Shown piece by piece: positions 33,942 through 44,969 of a stretch of 64,000 nucleotides of DNA (position 1 is the first letter of the stretch; every line of letters starts with the position of its first letter). The translations under genes were made by a program, and so were the position numbers. The DNA lies in contig NZ_BBYJ01000004.1 of NCBI RefSeq assembly GCF_001528665.1, positions 62,001 through 126,000 on the forward strand. The letters run 5' to 3'. The notes below the pieces were generated by a model that did not search any database, was not told where the DNA came from, and saw only the letters and a program-made list of their open reading frames with translations. Origin of the DNA: Microtetraspora malaysiensis. GTDB lineage: Bacteria > Actinomycetota > Actinomycetes > Streptosporangiales > Streptosporangiaceae.

Positions 33942-35158
33942 AGATCCTCCAGAACGGCGGCGAGCGCGACGACGCCCGCGTGGCAGTCGGCGGGCTCGGC
34001 GAACTCGCGCGGCGAGTGCGACACTCCGGTGGGATTGCGGACGAACAGCATCGCGGTGGGCACTCCGGCGACCGCGAGGACCCCGGCGTCGTGTCCGGCT
34101 CCCGTCGGCACGGCGGCCACGCCGGCTGTCCCGTACGAACCGGACCCGGAAGTGGAGTCCGTGGACGCGAGGCCGGCGGACGCGGCGGCGGCGACGCGGT
34201 CCCGCAGCGACGCCTCGAACACGACCTCGGGCGTCCACGACTCGCACGCCACGTCGGCGGCCCCCGGACCGCTCGCCGCCAGCTCGGCGACCAGCCGGCG
34301 GACCCGCTCCTCGTCCGCGCCCCTGGCGTCCAGCCACGCAGACACGCGGGACGGGATGGCGTTGGCGCTGCCCGGCTCGACGCGTACCTTGCCGAAGGTC
34401 GCGAGGGCGTCGTGCCGCTCGGCGGCGGCGCGGGCGTCGAGCACGGCGCGGGCGTAGGCGAGCATCGGATCGTCCCGGTCGGCCAGCGCGGTCGTGCCCG
34501 CGTGGTTCGCCTCGCCGTGGAAGTCGAACCGCCACCGGCCGTGCGGCCAGATCGCCTCGGCGACGCCGACCGGCTCCCGGAGGGCGCGGCCCTGCTCGAC
34601 GTGGAGCTCCACGAAGACCCCCACCCTGGCCAGGGTCTCGGGGTCGGCGCCGAGATCCCCGGGGCGCCGACCCGCCCGCGCCAGCACCTCGGCCAGCGTG
34701 TCGCCCTCGTCGTCGGTCAACCGCCGCGCCCGGTCGGGGTCAAGCACGCCGGTGAGCAGCCGAGAGCCCACGCACGGCACGCCGAACCGCGCGCCCTCCT
34801 CGTCGGTGAAACAGACGACGCCGAGCGGCCGTACCGGCTCGAAGCCGCGGGCGCGCAGCAGGTCGACGGCCAGGAACGCGGAGACCACGCCCAGTGGGCC
34901 GTCGAAGGCGCCGCCGTCCCGGACCGAGTCGAGGTGGCTTCCCGTCACCACCCCGGAGTCTCCGGCGGACGCGCCCGCCGAAGCGGGCCGCCACCAGGCC
35001 CAGAGATTGCCGTTGCGATCCTCGTCCAAGTCCAGCCCGCGCCGCGCCGCCTCCTGACGGAACCACTCGCGCAGCTCCAGGTCGGCCGGGGACCAGGCGT
35101 CCCTGCAATATCCACCGCTACGGGCGCTCCGCCCGATTTCCGAGAGAGCCTCAAGCAC
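33929..35158 (-). CDS. M20-family amidohydrolase, AllC/HyuC-like (hut-linked)
   Basis: A 409-aa metallohydrolase of the allantoate amidohydrolase / N-carbamoylase group. Metal and catalytic motifs: [46 protein letters not shown], and [10 protein letters not shown]. It is annotated by family as allantoate amidohydrolase, but it overlaps hutF and lies under a hut-type operator. It is therefore a good candidate for the missing N-formylglutamate hydrolase step (HutG role). That is inference: M20 enzymes of this family cleave N-carbamoyl and related amide bonds. The start is GTG at 35158. Confidence 0.85.
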   Translation of the reverse strand: MLEALSEIGRSARSGGYCRDAWSPADLELREWFRQEAARRGLDLDEDRNGNLWAWWRPASAGASAGDSGVVTGSHLDSVRDGGAFDGPLGVVSAFLAVDLLRARGFEPVRPLGVVCFTDEEGARFGVPCVGSRLLTGVLDPDRARRLTDDEGDTLAEVLARAGRRPGDLGADPETLARVGVFVELHVEQGRALREPVGVAEAIWPHGRWRFDFHGEANHAGTTALADRDDPMLAYARAVLDARAAAERHDALATFGKVRVEPGSANAIPSRVSAWLDARGADEERVRRLVAELAASGPGAADVACESWTPEVVFEASLRDRVAAAASAGLASTDSTSGSGSYGTAGVAAVPTGAGHDAGVLAVAGVPTAMLFVRNPTGVSHSPREFAEPADCHAGVVALAAVLEDLCRG

Positions 35159-35171
35159 GGCGCCATCCTAG

Positions 35172-35187
35172 TGAATGGACCCATTCA
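35172..35187 (-). promoter_or_regulatory. Hut palindrome, site 2 (upstream of the AllC-like gene)
   Basis: TGAATG-GACC-CATTCA. The same 6-4-6 palindrome as at 39445-39460 before hutU. Each lies 12-13 nt upstream of a start codon and directly abuts the ribosome-binding site. I found no third copy in the window by reading. It is probably the operator of the RpiR regulator encoded at 36875-37735. Confidence 0.7.
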
Positions 35188-35211
35188 GCCGGAACCGGTC
35201 ATCACCTCGGC

Positions 35212-35904
35212 TCAGACGGGCGGAAAGCCGGAAGGACGGATCGTGATCTCGGTGATCTGGGCATCCGGGGTGGCGGTCGCCGCCGCGAGCACGGCCTTGG
35301 CGACCGACTCCGGGGCGATGTACCGGGCCGCCTCGTAGTCGCCGCCCTCCTGCTCCCGCACGTCTTTCTGCATGTCGGTGGCGATGCGGCCGGGATAGAT
35401 GGTGGCGACGCGCACGCCGTTCGAATGCTCCTCAAGACGCAGCGCGTCCGCGAAGGCCCGCAGCGCGAACTTGCTCGCCGCGTACGCGCCCCAGCCCGGG
35501 TTGACCCGCTGCCCGGAGGTCGAGTTGATCAGGACGACCTGCCCGCGCGCCGCGCGCAGCGCGGGCAGCAGCAGCCGGGTCAGCTCGGTCACCGCGAACA
35601 GGTTGACCTCGAAGGTCCACCGCCAGTCCTCGACCGGGGCCTCCCCGACCTCGCCGAGCCGTGCGACGCCGGCGCTGTGGACGAGCAGGTCAAGCCGGTC
35701 GAAGTCCGCCACGTCGGAGGCGGTGACAGAGGTCAGCTCGACCGGCCAGGGCCGCGCGCCGGGAAGCTCGGCGCACACGGCGTCCAGCGCGGCTCGGTCG
35801 CGGCCGCCCAACAGCAGATCATGCGTCGGAGCGAGAGCCCGCGCGACGGCCGCGCCCACCCCGCGAGATGCTCCGGTCACCAAAGCAACAGGTCGTTCCG
35901 TCAT
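35212..35904 (-). CDS. Short-chain dehydrogenase/reductase
   Basis: A 230-aa classical SDR: cofactor motif TGASRGVGAAVA, structural NSTSGQRVNPGWGAYAASK with the catalytic Ser...Tyr-x-x-x-Lys, and IYPGRIATDM. Substrate unknown. The cofactor loop GGRDRAAL hints at NADP(H). It lies upstream of the AllC-like hut gene on the same strand, with the hut palindrome in the 53-bp gap between them. It may be outside the hut regulon. Confidence 0.9.
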   Translation of the reverse strand: MTERPVALVTGASRGVGAAVARALAPTHDLLLGGRDRAALDAVCAELPGARPWPVELTSVTASDVADFDRLDLLVHSAGVARLGEVGEAPVEDWRWTFEVNLFAVTELTRLLLPALRAARGQVVLINSTSGQRVNPGWGAYAASKFALRAFADALRLEEHSNGVRVATIYPGRIATDMQKDVREQEGGDYEAARYIAPESVAKAVLAAATATPDAQITEITIRPSGFPPV

Positions 35905-36102
35905 TGGCCCACCATAGTGATCCGGCCAGGCCATCCGTGAACGCGCGTCACCGTACCCAGGGAGCAGGTCCACACCTCGGCCACGCGCGACCGGGCCGGT
36001 CAACGTGCGGGCTTTACCCGGACCTGGCCGAGCATGTTCCTCTTGTAGGGTCGCTGCCGTATCCGTCGAGCACGTCGAAGGTCCAGAGCGGAGCGGCATA
36101 CA

Positions 36103-36843
36103 TTGCGCGGAAAACGACGAGCGTCGACCGGTGTGGGAAAATCCATCGCCTTCGCGGTCCTGGCGTTTTTCACCATGGCAGTGGGACTCCTGCAGATCGG
36201 CGACGGTGCGGCCGAGTACCGGCGTTTTCAGAGCGCGCTCCCTTGCCGCGCCGAACCGGCGGAATGGGATAACGCGAGCTACTGCCATGAGCTCCGGGCG
36301 AGGGTGACGAAGAAGATCCACCCGCCCAACATCCGCGGCTCTCAGTCGAATCCCCGGCTGGAAGTCGAGGAGCTCGACCGTGACCGGCCGTACAAGGTGA
36401 TCTTTCCGGTCAGGACGTCGTCGATGGTGACCGTCGCCGACGAGATCCTGGTGCGCAAATGGGAAGACAAGGTCGTCCAGATAATGGCGGCGGGACGATG
36501 GTGGGATACGCCGGAAATCCCGGTGGACGATCCCACCAGGGAGATGCGTATCGCCGGGCTTTCCGGCGCCGTGCTGCTTTTCATCATCGCTTTCGGAGTG
36601 CTGCCCCGACTCCCCGCCAGGACGCCCGCCGGTGAGCGCCGGAGGAAGACCTTCATGATGGTGATGCTTCCCATCGCGGTCACCGGCCTGGCGGGGATCC
36701 TCCTCGGCTCGGCCGGGTGGACGCGATACCTCCTGGTGTCCGGCGGGATTCTCATCCTCGCCGCCGCGGTATCGGCCGGGATCGTCTTTCTCGGTACTCG
36801 CTCCCCGGAGCGCCTCACCAAGATCACCGGGCGGATCAGGTAG
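36103..36843 (+). CDS. Membrane protein of unknown function
   Basis: I do not recognise this 246-aa protein. The N-terminal membrane helix (IAFAVLAFFTMAVGLLQIG) is followed by an extracellular stretch of about 120 residues with two Cys (SALPCRAEP, ASYCHEL), then three closely spaced helices (GLSGAVLLFIIAFGVLP, MMVMLPIAVTGLAGILLGS, LLVSGGILILAAAVSAGIVFL) and a basic C-terminus. The start is probably TTG at 36103, with GGAG 9-13 nt upstream; GTG at 36133 is an alternative. It is alone on the plus strand inside the hut region and converges on the RpiR gene. Confidence 0.7.
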   Translation: MRGKRRASTGVGKSIAFAVLAFFTMAVGLLQIGDGAAEYRRFQSALPCRAEPAEWDNASYCHELRARVTKKIHPPNIRGSQSNPRLEVEELDRDRPYKVIFPVRTSSMVTVADEILVRKWEDKVVQIMAAGRWWDTPEIPVDDPTREMRIAGLSGAVLLFIIAFGVLPRLPARTPAGERRRKTFMMVMLPIAVTGLAGILLGSAGWTRYLLVSGGILILAAAVSAGIVFLGTRSPERLTKITGRIR

Positions 36844-36874
36844 GCGTCGCAACCGCCCGGGACATGACGCGAGG

Positions 36875-37731
36875 TCAGGGGTGGAAGACGCCGGTCTGGT
36901 CGGTCATCCGCTCGTACTCGTCGAGCCGGGCCTGGGTGCGCAGCGGGGCCGCGTCCGCCATCGCCTCCACCAGCGCCATGGCCAGGGCCATCGGCGCCGT
37001 GTGCGAGTCGAACACGAGCCGCTCCCCGACCGGCGCGTCCATCACGACGTCGGCGGGGAACGGCACGTCCGGCCGGTCGGTGATCACGGCGGTGCGCAGC
37101 CCCAGTTCCTTCGCCTGTTCCAGCGCCCGTACCGCCTCTGCCGGATATCTGGGCAGGATGACGGCGAGCAGCCACCCGGCGCCGGCTCTGCGGGCCGCGT
37201 ACAGGCCGTCGGTCAGCTCCGACCCGCCGTGGACGAGCAGCCGCACATCGGGGTGGATGCGCCGGGCGTAGTACGCGAACGTGGTGGCGAGGCCGCTCGA
37301 CACGCGCAGACCGAGGACCGGCAGCGGCTCGGACGCGGCCAGGGCCGTACCGACCTCGCGGAGGGAGCCGGCGAGACCGGCGGCCGGGCCGGTGGCGGCC
37401 AGCCGGTCCCGGACGAGGGTCAGGTTGCGGATCTCGCCGTCCATCGCCTCGCACAGCAGCCGGTCGGGCTCGGGGCGGCCGGGCTCGCCGCCGTCCGCCC
37501 CGTTCCCGCCGACGACCAGAGGACGCAGCGCGTGACGCAGGTCGAGATATCCCGAGAAGCCGAGGGCCATCGCGAAGCGCGTCACGGACGGCTGGCTGAC
37601 CCCGGCACGCTCGGCCAGCTCGACGCTGGACAGGAAGATCGCCTCGTCGAGGTGCCCTCGGAGGTAGTGGGCGATCCGGCGTTGAACGGGCGACAGCCGC
37701 CGGCCGTCCAACAGCCGGTCAAGTCCACCAC

Positions 37732-37735
<4 letters not shown>
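36875..37735 (-). CDS. MurR/RpiR-family regulator, probable hut regulator
   Basis: A 286-aa regulator. The N-terminal HTH_6 domain ([36 protein letters not shown]) is followed by a SIS domain ([66 protein letters not shown]) that would bind the effector. The GTG start overlaps the hutU stop codon, so it is co-transcribed with hutU and probably controls it. Family members usually sense sugar phosphates; a histidine-pathway ligand such as urocanate would be a departure. This role is inferred from gene order and the two shared palindromes. Confidence 0.9.
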
Positions 37736-39432
<1,697 letters not shown>

Positions 39433-39444
39433 CGGGCGACCTCC

Positions 39445-39460
39445 TGAATGAAGGCATTCA
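39445..39460 (-). promoter_or_regulatory. Hut palindrome, site 1 (upstream of hutU)
   Basis: TGAATG-N4-CATTCA on either strand, directly upstream of the hutU ribosome-binding site. It matches the site at 35172-35187 in arm sequence, spacer length and distance to the start codon. It could be an operator, or a hairpin next to the ribosome-binding site in the mRNA. Confidence 0.7.
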
Positions 39461-39738
39461 CATTTGTCACCCGAAGGATACGGCGGAAGGCGGCGGCGGG
39501 GCACCCCACGTCGAGACGGGGGACGCCCCGCCCACAGCCGGGCTCCAGGACGCACCGCACGCGTTCACCCCCGGAGCCGGCCATGGCGAAGGAGAGGTTC
39601 CGCACCTCCTGTCCTCCCCGGTCCACCGCCCCTCCACCGGGTCAGCGCGGTAAAGGGTCCGTACGGCTTCCACATAACCGCAGGTCACCGGACATCCATT
39701 CGATTCAGAACACCATTTCTGAATGTCATGCTTTCCAG

Positions 39739-40965
39739 TCAGGACGCGGTGGTGGGCGTCCTTTCGGCCCGTACGGCCCGGGCCAGGCCCGCGATGACGA
39801 ACGCGAGGGCGACCAGCAGCGCGCCGGCCCACAGCGGGGAGCGATAGCCGAGGCCCGCGCCGATGGCGACGCCGCCCAGCAGGGGTCCGGCGGCGGCGCC
39901 CACGTTGAGGGCGGCGGTGGCGAAGGCCCCGCCCAGGGACGGCGCCTCGGCCGCCGCGTAGAGCACCCGCGTGATCAGGGTCGAGCCCACGGCGAACGAG
40001 AGCGTCCCCTGGACGAAGACGAGCACGACCATCACCACCGGGTTGCCGGCCGCGACCGCGAACAGGAGCCATCCGGCGAGCAGCGCCGGTCCTCCGACCA
40101 GCAGGAGCCGCACCGGCCGCGCGTCGGACATCCGGCCGGCCACGGTCACACCGGTGAACGAGCCGAGCCCGAACAGCGCGAGCATGACCGGCACCCACCC
40201 GTTCCCGAAGCCGCCGACCTCGGTGACCAACGGAGCCAGATAGGTGAACGCGCAGAAGGTCGCGCCGTTCACCAGGGCGCCGAGGAGCAGGGTCACGATC
40301 AACCGGGGGTCGCGCAGCGCCCGCAGTTCCCGGCGGGCGCTCGGCCCGGCCGCGACCCGCTCCCCCTGCGCTCCGGCCCGCGCCGTCCCGTCCGGCTGCG
40401 TGGACGGCTCCATGGACGGTGCCGTGGCCGGGACCGAGCGCAGGATCGCGACGACGGCCGGTACGCAGACCAGGGCCACGGCCCAGAACGCCGCGCGCCA
40501 GCCCCACATCTGGCCGAGCAGGGCGCCCGCGGGCACGCCCACGACGCACGCGACGGTGACGCCGCCGAGCAGGACGGACGTGGCCCGGCCCTTGGCGTCG
40601 GCGGCGACCATGCCGGTGGCGGTCGCGATCGCCACGGCGAGGAATCCCGCGTTCGCCAGCGCCCCGACCACCCGGGTGGCGAGCAGGACGCCGAACGAGG
40701 TGGTGACCGCGCCCAGCACGTGGACGAGCATGAAGACGATCAGGAAGACCAGCAGCGCCGTACGCCTCGGCCAGCGCAGGCTGAGGATCGCGGCCGACGG
40801 CGCACCGACGATCATGCCGACGGCGAACGCCGAGGTCAGCGCTCCGGCGGACGGGATGGACACGTTCAGATCGGCGGCGATGCCCGGTACCAGCCCGGAC
40901 AGCATGAACTCGGACGTCCCCTGGGCGAAGACCGCCAGCCCGAGGATATAGATGGCGAATGGCAT
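39739..40965 (-). CDS. DHA1-family MFS exporter, chloramphenicol-resistance (Cmx/CmlR) type
   Basis: A 408-aa 12-helix efflux protein. The opening MPFAIYILGLAVFAQGTSEFMLSGL and the segments RVVGALANAGFLAVAIATATGM and GRATSVLLGGVTVACVVGVPAG closely resemble the S. lividans chloramphenicol exporter family from memory. Substrate range beyond chloramphenicol-like drugs is unknown. A hydrophilic loop of about 40 residues lies between helices 6 and 7. A 578-bp region upstream (40966-41543) holds no gene I can support; relatives in Corynebacterium and Rhodococcus are controlled by leader-peptide attenuation, but I could not identify a leader here. Confidence 0.88.
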   Translation of the reverse strand: MPFAIYILGLAVFAQGTSEFMLSGLVPGIAADLNVSIPSAGALTSAFAVGMIVGAPSAAILSLRWPRRTALLVFLIVFMLVHVLGAVTTSFGVLLATRVVGALANAGFLAVAIATATGMVAADAKGRATSVLLGGVTVACVVGVPAGALLGQMWGWRAAFWAVALVCVPAVVAILRSVPATAPSMEPSTQPDGTARAGAQGERVAAGPSARRELRALRDPRLIVTLLLGALVNGATFCAFTYLAPLVTEVGGFGNGWVPVMLALFGLGSFTGVTVAGRMSDARPVRLLLVGGPALLAGWLLFAVAAGNPVVMVVLVFVQGTLSFAVGSTLITRVLYAAAEAPSLGGAFATAALNVGAAAGPLLGGVAIGAGLGYRSPLWAGALLVALAFVIAGLARAVRAERTPTTAS

Positions 40966-41543
40966 GAAGAGACCCCACTACCGCGTCGCGGACAGATGAC
41001 GAGGAAGCGACGGGCTGACGCCGCGCCCGGATCGGGCGGCGCGGAGCGCCGGTCCGGCAGGGGCGCGGGCCGCCCGCGCGTGACGGCTCCCGGGACGACG
41101 GCGCCGGCCGCCACCACGAGACCGGGTGGACGGCGAGAACCGATCCGGGGAGAAGGACAGCCCGTGCAACGGCGATTCGGTGGCGGCCAGGCGCGGCGGA
41201 CATACCGCCGCAGAAGTGCCCTACGTCAGGAAGGCCCGCAACAGGACGCGCTACGCGTCAGGCACGACGAAGCCCCATCACGAGATGACGTCGACGACGA
41301 CATGGCGTGATCGCGAAGGAGGCCACCGCAAAAGCCGGCGGCTAGCGTCTTGACGCCTCGGGGCTGGACATGGCCGGAACCCTAGTGAAATCGGCGGCGT
41401 CCCGTCCACCGGTTATCCACTTCGCGGTCTCCCACCGAGGCGAACCGGCGCGCGTTCGTGACCGCCCGAGGGGCCTGCGGGATCCCGCGCCCTCCGAACC
41501 TGTGTGTATCCAGGCGTGGACGTACGGGATCCCGGACGGCGCG

Positions 41544-43367
41544 TCAGGAGGCGACGAGGAACTGGGTGGCGGCGAGTTCCCGGTAGAGGTCGTCGGCCTC
41601 GACCAGCTCTTCATGGGTGCCGGAGGCGCGGACCCGGCCCGCCTCCATGACGATGATGCGGTCGGCGCCGGTGACCGTGGACAGGCGGTGCGCGATCACC
41701 AGAACCGTGGTCTCGCGCGCCACCTCGGCCACCACCTCGCGCAGGCGCAGCTCGTTGACGGCGTCGAGCTGCGAGGTCGCCTCGTCCAGGAGCAGCAGGC
41801 GCGGCCTGCGCAGCAGGGCCCGCGCGATCGCGACCCGCTGCCGCTCGCCGCCGGAGAGCAGCACGCCGCGGTGGCCCACGGCGGTGTCGAGGCCCTGGGG
41901 CAGCCGCTCCACCAGGTCATCCAGGCGCGTCCGGGCGAGCGCGTGTGCGATCTCCTCATCGGTGACGCCGGGGGCGGCGAAGGTGAGGTTCTCGCGGAGC
42001 GTCCCGGCGAGGATGGGCGCGTCCTGCTCCACGTAGCCGAGCGCGGCGCGCAGCTCGTCGAGCGGCCAGTCGCGGATGTCGCGGCCGTCCACGGCGATGA
42101 CCCCGGAGCCGGGCTCGTAGAACCGCTCGACCAGGCCGAACACCGTGGACTTGCCCGCTCCCGACGGGCCGACGAGCGCGGTCATGCCGCCCACCGGGAC
42201 CTCGAAGGTCACGCCGTCGTGGATCACCGGCCGGTCGTCGGCGTATCGGAAGCGGACGTCGGTGAAGGTGACGCCGGCGGGCGCGCCGCCGCCCGCGACG
42301 ACGGAGACCGGCGGCTCGGCGGGGAGCTGGGCGATCTCCTCGATGCGGGTCACCGCGGCCAGGCCGTTCTGCATCTGGGTGAGGCTCTGCACGAGCTGCC
42401 CGATCGGCGAGACCAGATAGAACAGGTACAGCAGGAACGCGATCAGCGCCGAGATCTCCATCGCGCCGCTCGCCACCCGGGCCCCGCCCACGCCGAGCAC
42501 GGCGAGGAACGCGAACTGCACCGCCATCCACGCGCTGATGTCCGTGGCGGAGCTCCACGCGGCGGCCGTCACGCCCCGGTCCCGCGCCCGGGTGGCGGCG
42601 ACGGTCACGGCCGCGATCTCGCGGGCCTCCGCGCCGCTCGCCTTGACCGTACGGAACGCCTGGAGCGCCCGGTCGAGCGTGGAGCTCATCTCGCCGAGCG
42701 CCTCCTGCGCCTGGAGGGACGCCCGTCTGATCTTCGGGGCGATGAAGGCGCCGGCGACGCCGACCAGGGCCACCACGCCCAGCGTCACCAGCAGGAGCAC
42801 CCAGTCCATGATCGCCATCATCACCACGGCGCCGACGAACATGAACACGGAGCTGACCACTCCGGCCAGGGAGTCGGTGCAGACGCTGCGCAGCAGCGTC
42901 GTGTCGGAGCTGACCCGTGAGAGCAGGTCGCCGGGCTTGAGCCGGTCCACGTCGGCCACGCGAAGCCGCAGCATCCGGTCCACGAGGTTCCGCCTGGAGG
43001 CGAGCACGACACCCTCGCCCATCCGTTCGAGCAGGAACCGTCCCCCGGCGGACACCACCGCGCCGGCCAGCACCGCCACCGACAGTCCGATGATCGGGCC
43101 CACCAGGTCGGCCCCCTGCCCGAAGGCGTCGATCACGGTCTTCGCCAGCAGCGGCATCGCGAGCCCGGCGAGACTGCCGACGAGGCTGAGCGCGCCGCCG
43201 AGCAGCAGGGCCCGCTTGTGCGGACGGATCTGCTCGATCAGTAATCGCCAGGGTCCGCGCTTGGCGATGCCGGTCATTTTCAGCGGCCCCCGGGCAGCCT
43301 CCCCCCGCCGAACTTCCTGTGGATCGCCTGCCTGCCGACTTCCAGGGCTTGCGCTATCCGCCCCCAT
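41544..43367 (-). CDS. ABC exporter, fused permease-ATPase
   Basis: A 607-aa half-transporter. The N-terminal six-helix exporter domain (KRALLLGGALSLVGSLAGLAMPLLAKTVID; DVDRLKPGDLLSRVSSDTTLL) is followed by a nucleotide-binding domain with Walker A GPSGAGKST, signature LLSGGERQRVAIARALL, Walker B LLLLDEATSQLD and IAHRLSTV. It would work as a homodimer. The substrate is unknown; the architecture fits lipid or multidrug export. The start is ATG at 43367 (GGGGAG just upstream) or ATG at 43277, where homology begins. Confidence 0.92.
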   Translation of the reverse strand: MGADSASPGSRQAGDPQEVRRGEAARGPLKMTGIAKRGPWRLLIEQIRPHKRALLLGGALSLVGSLAGLAMPLLAKTVIDAFGQGADLVGPIIGLSVAVLAGAVVSAGGRFLLERMGEGVVLASRRNLVDRMLRLRVADVDRLKPGDLLSRVSSDTTLLRSVCTDSLAGVVSSVFMFVGAVVMMAIMDWVLLLVTLGVVALVGVAGAFIAPKIRRASLQAQEALGEMSSTLDRALQAFRTVKASGAEAREIAAVTVAATRARDRGVTAAAWSSATDISAWMAVQFAFLAVLGVGGARVASGAMEISALIAFLLYLFYLVSPIGQLVQSLTQMQNGLAAVTRIEEIAQLPAEPPVSVVAGGGAPAGVTFTDVRFRYADDRPVIHDGVTFEVPVGGMTALVGPSGAGKSTVFGLVERFYEPGSGVIAVDGRDIRDWPLDELRAALGYVEQDAPILAGTLRENLTFAAPGVTDEEIAHALARTRLDDLVERLPQGLDTAVGHRGVLLSGGERQRVAIARALLRRPRLLLLDEATSQLDAVNELRLREVVAEVARETTVLVIAHRLSTVTGADRIIVMEAGRVRASGTHEELVEADDLYRELAATQFLVAS

Positions 43368-43512
43368 GAGCTCCCCTGCACACGGGCTCGCCGTACCCGC
43401 ACGGCGGCCAGCCGATTGACCTGCCGGCGCGGCTCGGCGGCGGCCCGGAGCACGTGCGGCGGGTCGTCCCCTCCGCTTCGGTCACCAGAGCCACCGGTTC
43501 TCCGTTCATGGT

Positions 43513-43528
43513 GTCAACACCAGTTGAC
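43513..43528. promoter_or_regulatory. Palindrome upstream of the ABC exporter
   Basis: GTCAAC-ACCA-GTTGAC, perfect 6-bp arms, 146 bp upstream of the exporter start. It overlaps TTGACA on the minus strand, which could be a -35 element. It is a candidate repressor site; no dedicated regulator is adjacent. Confidence 0.35.
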
Positions 43529-43630
43529 GCACCAGAAATGACGGGAACGAGCCGTTTCGCCCGCCGACGCCGTCGTGATCAACGCCCGGGGGCGGCCTGT
43601 AGTGCCCGGCCCCGGAAGGTTGACGGCGGA

Positions 43631-44923
43631 TCACCGCTGGGCGCCGGCCTCCTGAAGCGGTCGAGGACGGTACGCGCGGAACGCGGGCACGGACAGGCCC
43701 ACGATGATGACGGCGACGGCGCAGAGCACCCCGCCTCCCACCCAGGCGGGCACCAGGCCGACCGCCGCGGCCGTCGCTCCCGCCCTCATGTCGCCGAGCC
43801 GCGGCCCGCCCGCGACCACGACGTAGAAGACGCCCTGGAGACGGCCGCGCATCTCGTCCGGCGCGTACGTCTGGAGGATGGTCTGCCGCCACACCGCCGA
43901 GACCAGGTCGGCGAAACCGCCCGCCGCGAGCAGCGCGACGACCAGCCACAGCTGCTGGGCCAGCCCGGCGGCGGCCACCGTGAGCCCCCACAGCGCGATG
44001 ACGAAGGTCAGGGCCACGCCCTGCCGGCGGACCCGGCCCACCCAGCCGGAGAACACGCCCCCGACGACCGCCCCGAGCGCCACGCTCGCCGACAACCAGC
44101 CGAACGCCATCTCCGAACCCTCGAAGCGCGTCGCGGCGAGTTCGGGATAGAGCGCCCGCGGCAGCGCGAAGGCCATGGCGATGATGTCCACGACGAACGA
44201 CATCAGCACGACCGGATTGCCCATGATGTACCGCAGGCCGTCCACCACCGCGCGCACGCCCGGCGCGGTGGACTCGCCCAGCGGTTCGAGCCGCGGCAGC
44301 CGGGCGGCCGCGTAGAGGGTGGCGCCGAACAGGAGCGCGTCGATGAGGTAGGCCATGCCGGCTCCGCCTCGGGCGAGCACGAAACCGCCGAGCAGCGGCC
44401 CGAGCACGGAGGCGAGGCTGCCCAGGGTGTAGTTCAGCGTGTTGGCCGACGGCACCAGCTCGGCGGGCACCAGCCTCGGGATGATCGCGACGCGGGTGGG
44501 CGAGGACACCGCCACACCGATGGACTGCACGGCGACGGCCGCCATCAGCAGCCAGATATTCGACAGGAAGAACGCGTTGAAGAGCAGCGCCAGCGTGGCC
44601 GCCCAGCTGATCAGGGAGCAGACGAGCAACAGCTTGCGGCGGTCCACCGCGTCGGCGATCGCACCGCCCCACAGCCCGAACACGACCAGCGGCACCAGCG
44701 CCACCGGGCCGAGCATCCCGACCCACAACGACGACTTGGTGAGCGCGTAGACCTGGGCGCTGACCGCGACCGCGGTGAGCTGGAACCCGATGAACGAGAG
44801 GGCCTGGCCGAACAGCAGGCGGCGGAAGTGCGGGATCGCGAGCGGCCTCGTGTCCAGAAAATGCCGACGTATGAACCCTTGGACACCCACCGTTTGCTCA
44901 GCCACGATCATCCACCATCCCAC
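43631..44923 (-). CDS. MFS exporter, MFS_3 / EntS-like
   Basis: A 430-aa 12-helix transporter: FRRLLFGQALSFIGFQLTAVAVSAQVYALTKSSLWVG, GLWGGAIADAVDRRKLLL (the conserved loop 2-3 motif), ANTLNYTLGSLASVLGPLLGGFVL. It resembles the EntS/MFS_3 exporter group (siderophore and drug export). No siderophore genes are nearby, so the substrate is open. The start is GTG at 44923 or ATG at 44911. Confidence 0.88.
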   Translation of the reverse strand: MGWWMIVAEQTVGVQGFIRRHFLDTRPLAIPHFRRLLFGQALSFIGFQLTAVAVSAQVYALTKSSLWVGMLGPVALVPLVVFGLWGGAIADAVDRRKLLLVCSLISWAATLALLFNAFFLSNIWLLMAAVAVQSIGVAVSSPTRVAIIPRLVPAELVPSANTLNYTLGSLASVLGPLLGGFVLARGGAGMAYLIDALLFGATLYAAARLPRLEPLGESTAPGVRAVVDGLRYIMGNPVVLMSFVVDIIAMAFALPRALYPELAATRFEGSEMAFGWLSASVALGAVVGGVFSGWVGRVRRQGVALTFVIALWGLTVAAAGLAQQLWLVVALLAAGGFADLVSAVWRQTILQTYAPDEMRGRLQGVFYVVVAGGPRLGDMRAGATAAAVGLVPAWVGGGVLCAVAVIIVGLSVPAFRAYRPRPLQEAGAQR

Positions 44924-44969
44924 GCCGTGAAATTTCCGGCGCTTGGGGGTGGCAATACACGTTCGGGGC

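Noticed and set aside
41126-41353. A 75-residue plus-strand frame in the gap between the Cmx-like and ABC exporters
   Set aside because: Polar, low-complexity translation without ribosome-binding site or recognised domain. I treat the gap as non-coding.
43403-43630. A regulator gene between the ABC exporter and the MFS exporter
   Set aside because: The region is only about 260 bp and shows no frame with a helix-turn-helix or a ribosome-binding site; only the palindrome at 43513-43528 stands out.
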